A DNA stretch of 6,365 bases, taken from NCBI GenBank assembly GCA_028286165.1, contig JAPYMU010000128.1, positions 1 through 6,365 on the forward strand, written 5' to 3'. Shown here piece after piece: positions 5,585 to 6,365 of this stretch. The notes under the pieces are model-generated. The model saw only the letters and a program-made list of their open reading frames with translations, was not told the DNA's origin and did no database searches. The DNA is from Spongiicolonus versatilis (GTDB lineage: Bacteria > Pseudomonadota > Gammaproteobacteria > Arenicellales > Spongiicolonaceae). The position numbers and the translations under genes are program-made. The first letter of the stretch is position 1. Each line of letters opens with the position of its first letter.

Positions 5585-6001
5585 TTATTTTTCCAGCGGC
5601 AGGTTTTCCTTGTTCCACGCCGCAATGCCGCCGCTCAGGGTGTACAGATCGGTGAAGGAATTTCTGCGCAGCACCGCCGCCGCTTTGGGCGCGTGGACGC
5701 CGCTGCGGCAGGTGAGGATGACCGGCGACTTGAGGTGCTTTTTCAGCCGCCCGATTTGCGCCGGCAACTCCTTGAGGGGAATGTTCACGGCGCCGCTGAT
5801 ATGCCCCTGTTTGTAATCGGCCGCATCGGAAACATCCACCACCACCCCCGACCGGTGCCCGGCAATGCGCGGCAATTCCAGCGCCGAAATCCCCCGCGCC
5901 CCGCTGCTGCGCCGCCGCAACGGCTCCACCAGCAGCAGCAAAATTACCGCCGCCAGCGCGGCAAAGAGATGCCAGTTTTGTTTGGCGAATTCCAGAAGCA
6001 T
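5585..6001 (-). CDS. yibN: Membrane-anchored single-domain rhodanese (YibN-like)
   Basis: A 138-residue protein with an N-terminal membrane segment (about 9-26) and a cytosolic rhodanese domain (about 38-136). Domain marks are VVVDVSDAADY with GHISGAVNIP (67-76), the active-site loop CRSGVH with Cys98, and LSGGIAAW (122-129). The Arg that often follows the DV dipeptide is replaced by Ser58. Length and topology match E. coli YibN (143 residues), encoded just upstream of grxC-secB-gpsA; here grxC is missing. The true sulfur donor and acceptor are unknown. A membrane or protein-export partner is inferred from topology and the secB neighbour only. ATG 6001 is supported by a promoter whose -10 lies 7 nt upstream, suggesting a leaderless mRNA. 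Its TAA is in the same frame as secB, four codons before the secB GTG. Confidence 0.9.
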   Translation of the reverse strand: MLLEFAKQNWHLFAALAAVILLLLVEPLRRRSSGARGISALELPRIAGHRSGVVVDVSDAADYKQGHISGAVNIPLKELPAQIGRLKKHLKSPVILTCRSGVHAPKAAAVLRRNSFTDLYTLSGGIAAWNKENLPLEK

Positions 6002-6008
6002 GGACAGG

Positions 6009-6037
6009 ATTATAACGCCATCGGCGGGGGTTGTCTT
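6009..6037 (-). promoter_or_regulatory. Promoter of rhodanese-secB-gpsA operon
   Basis: On the minus strand, a perfect TATAAT (6009-6014) is preceded after 17 nt by AAGACA (6032-6037), which matches TTGACA at four of six positions. Only 7 nt separate the -10 from the ATG at 6001, so transcription should start at or within a few bases of the start codon. No Shine-Dalgarno fits in that space. Leaderless translation is the simplest reading. Confidence 0.75.
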
Positions 6038-6196
6038 AGCGCCGTGGTTTTGCCAGAATGAGGTTTATCTTACTTGCCCTCCCGAGCCGCATGTTTCCCG
6101 CTGTTGTTTTTTCCGCAGGCTTTTCCGGTTCTGTGGAAATCCTTTCGTTTTCTGTTTGGAGTTGCCGCTGAGTTTTGCCCGGCGGCGGCGAGGTCG
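6015..6196. other. Divergent intergenic spacer, T-rich on plus strand
   Basis: This spacer separates the minus-strand rhodanese from the plus-strand zinc-ribbon gene. Its left end carries the -35 of the minus promoter. The rest is T-rich on the plus strand and less GC-rich than the genes. Weak elements seen are TGCCAGAAT (6051-6059, extended -10-like) and a short TTTCC/GGAAA hairpin (6122-6139). A 37-codon frame (6058-6171) has a hydrophobic start but no support. GAGGT at 6190-6194 is only 2 nt from the ATG at 6197, too close for a good Shine-Dalgarno. No firm plus-strand promoter is identified. Confidence 0.5.
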
Positions 6197-6365
6197 ATGC
6201 ATTGTCCCGGCTGCAATGAGATGAATCGTGCTGGTCGTCTGCATTGCGGGCGTTGCGGGTCGGTGTTGGGGGACCGGTGTGCGCGTTGTGCGGCGGTGAA
6301 TGGGCATGGGGAGATGTTTTGTGGTGGTTGCGGTGGTGTTTTGCCGCGCGCGGGCGGGGGTGGGA
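6197..6365 (+). CDS. Partial gene: N-terminal double zinc-ribbon protein, runs off window
   Basis: The frame is open from 6062 to the last base, and ATG 6197 is its first ATG. The 56 visible residues begin with Met-His-Cys. They contain two zinc ribbons: C3, C6, C17, C20 and C28, C31, C42, C45, each CxxC-x10-CxxC, and the second is exactly 25 residues after the first. Both share an Asn-x-x-Gly centre and a CxxCGxxL end, as in the double zinc ribbon (DZR) family; a Gly-rich linker follows. Such ribbons head many proteins, including class III nucleotide cyclases, TPR or FHA proteins and small membrane proteins, so function cannot be assigned. The stretch is strongly G-rich over C (about 79 G, 29 C by hand count) and uses T/G third positions, unlike its neighbours. 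An internal ATG at 6221 would lose the first two cysteines. Confidence 0.8.
   Translation, partial: MHCPGCNEMNRAGRLHCGRCGSVLGDRCARCAAVNGHGEMFCGGCGGVLPRAGGGG

Noticed and set aside
6121..6140. TTTCC/GGAAA hairpin followed by T-rich DNA as a terminator
   Set aside because: Five-bp AT-rich stem with an 8-nt loop and an interrupted T stretch; too weak, and no plus-strand gene ends just upstream.
6058..6171. 37-codon plus frame starting Met-Arg-Phe-Ile-Leu-Leu with a hydrophobic N-terminus
   Set aside because: Resembles the start of a signal peptide and follows an extended -10-like TGCCAGAAT, but it is short, has no ribosome binding site and no homology I recognise; could be a gene remnant.
6065..6307. 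80-codon minus-strand frame in the right spacer
   Set aside because: Basic low-complexity translation, no ribosome binding site, and antisense to the zinc-ribbon gene.

Overview
This is a compact, GC-rich bacterial chromosome segment, most likely from a gammaproteobacterium. The evidence is an RpoH-type heat-shock sigma factor with an intact RpoH box, a SecB chaperone, and a rhodanese-secB-gpsA block that resembles E. coli yibN-grxC-secB-gpsA without grxC. I cannot place it below class. Nearly everything is housekeeping. The least ordinary parts are the regulatory edges and an unfinished gene at the right end.

Left part, plus strand. The window opens in the rpoH leader, which holds GAGTGCTAA, identical to the right arm of the CIRCE/HrcA operator and overlapping an extended -10. 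A tandem 10-bp repeat and a strong Shine-Dalgarno precede rpoH (83-961). After a 58-bp gap with GC-rich hairpins comes a tightly packed four-gene run (1020-4065): a D-2-hydroxyacid dehydrogenase, hemW (heme chaperone, radical SAM), a membrane-anchored TlpA-like thioredoxin, and hemJ (protoporphyrinogen IX oxidase). Junctions are a GTGA overlap, an ATGA overlap and a 3-bp gap, so this is probably one operon. It combines late heme synthesis, heme delivery and envelope thiol reduction.

Middle and right, minus strand. gpsA (4066-5115) ends exactly where hemJ ends; the two opposing stop codons form the palindrome TGATCA. Upstream of gpsA lie secB (5081-5572, overlapping gpsA by 35 bp) and a membrane-anchored rhodanese (5585-6001). 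The rhodanese has a good promoter whose -10 lies only 7 nt before the ATG, so its mRNA is probably leaderless. The hydroxyacid dehydrogenase and the thioredoxin show a similar layout.

Right edge. A 195-bp T-rich divergent spacer (6002-6196) is followed on the plus strand by a gene that runs out of the window (6197 to the end). Its first 49 residues form two tandem CxxC-x10-CxxC zinc ribbons exactly 25 residues apart. What the rest of that protein does cannot be told from here.

No tRNA, rRNA, CRISPR array, insertion sequence or phage gene is visible.
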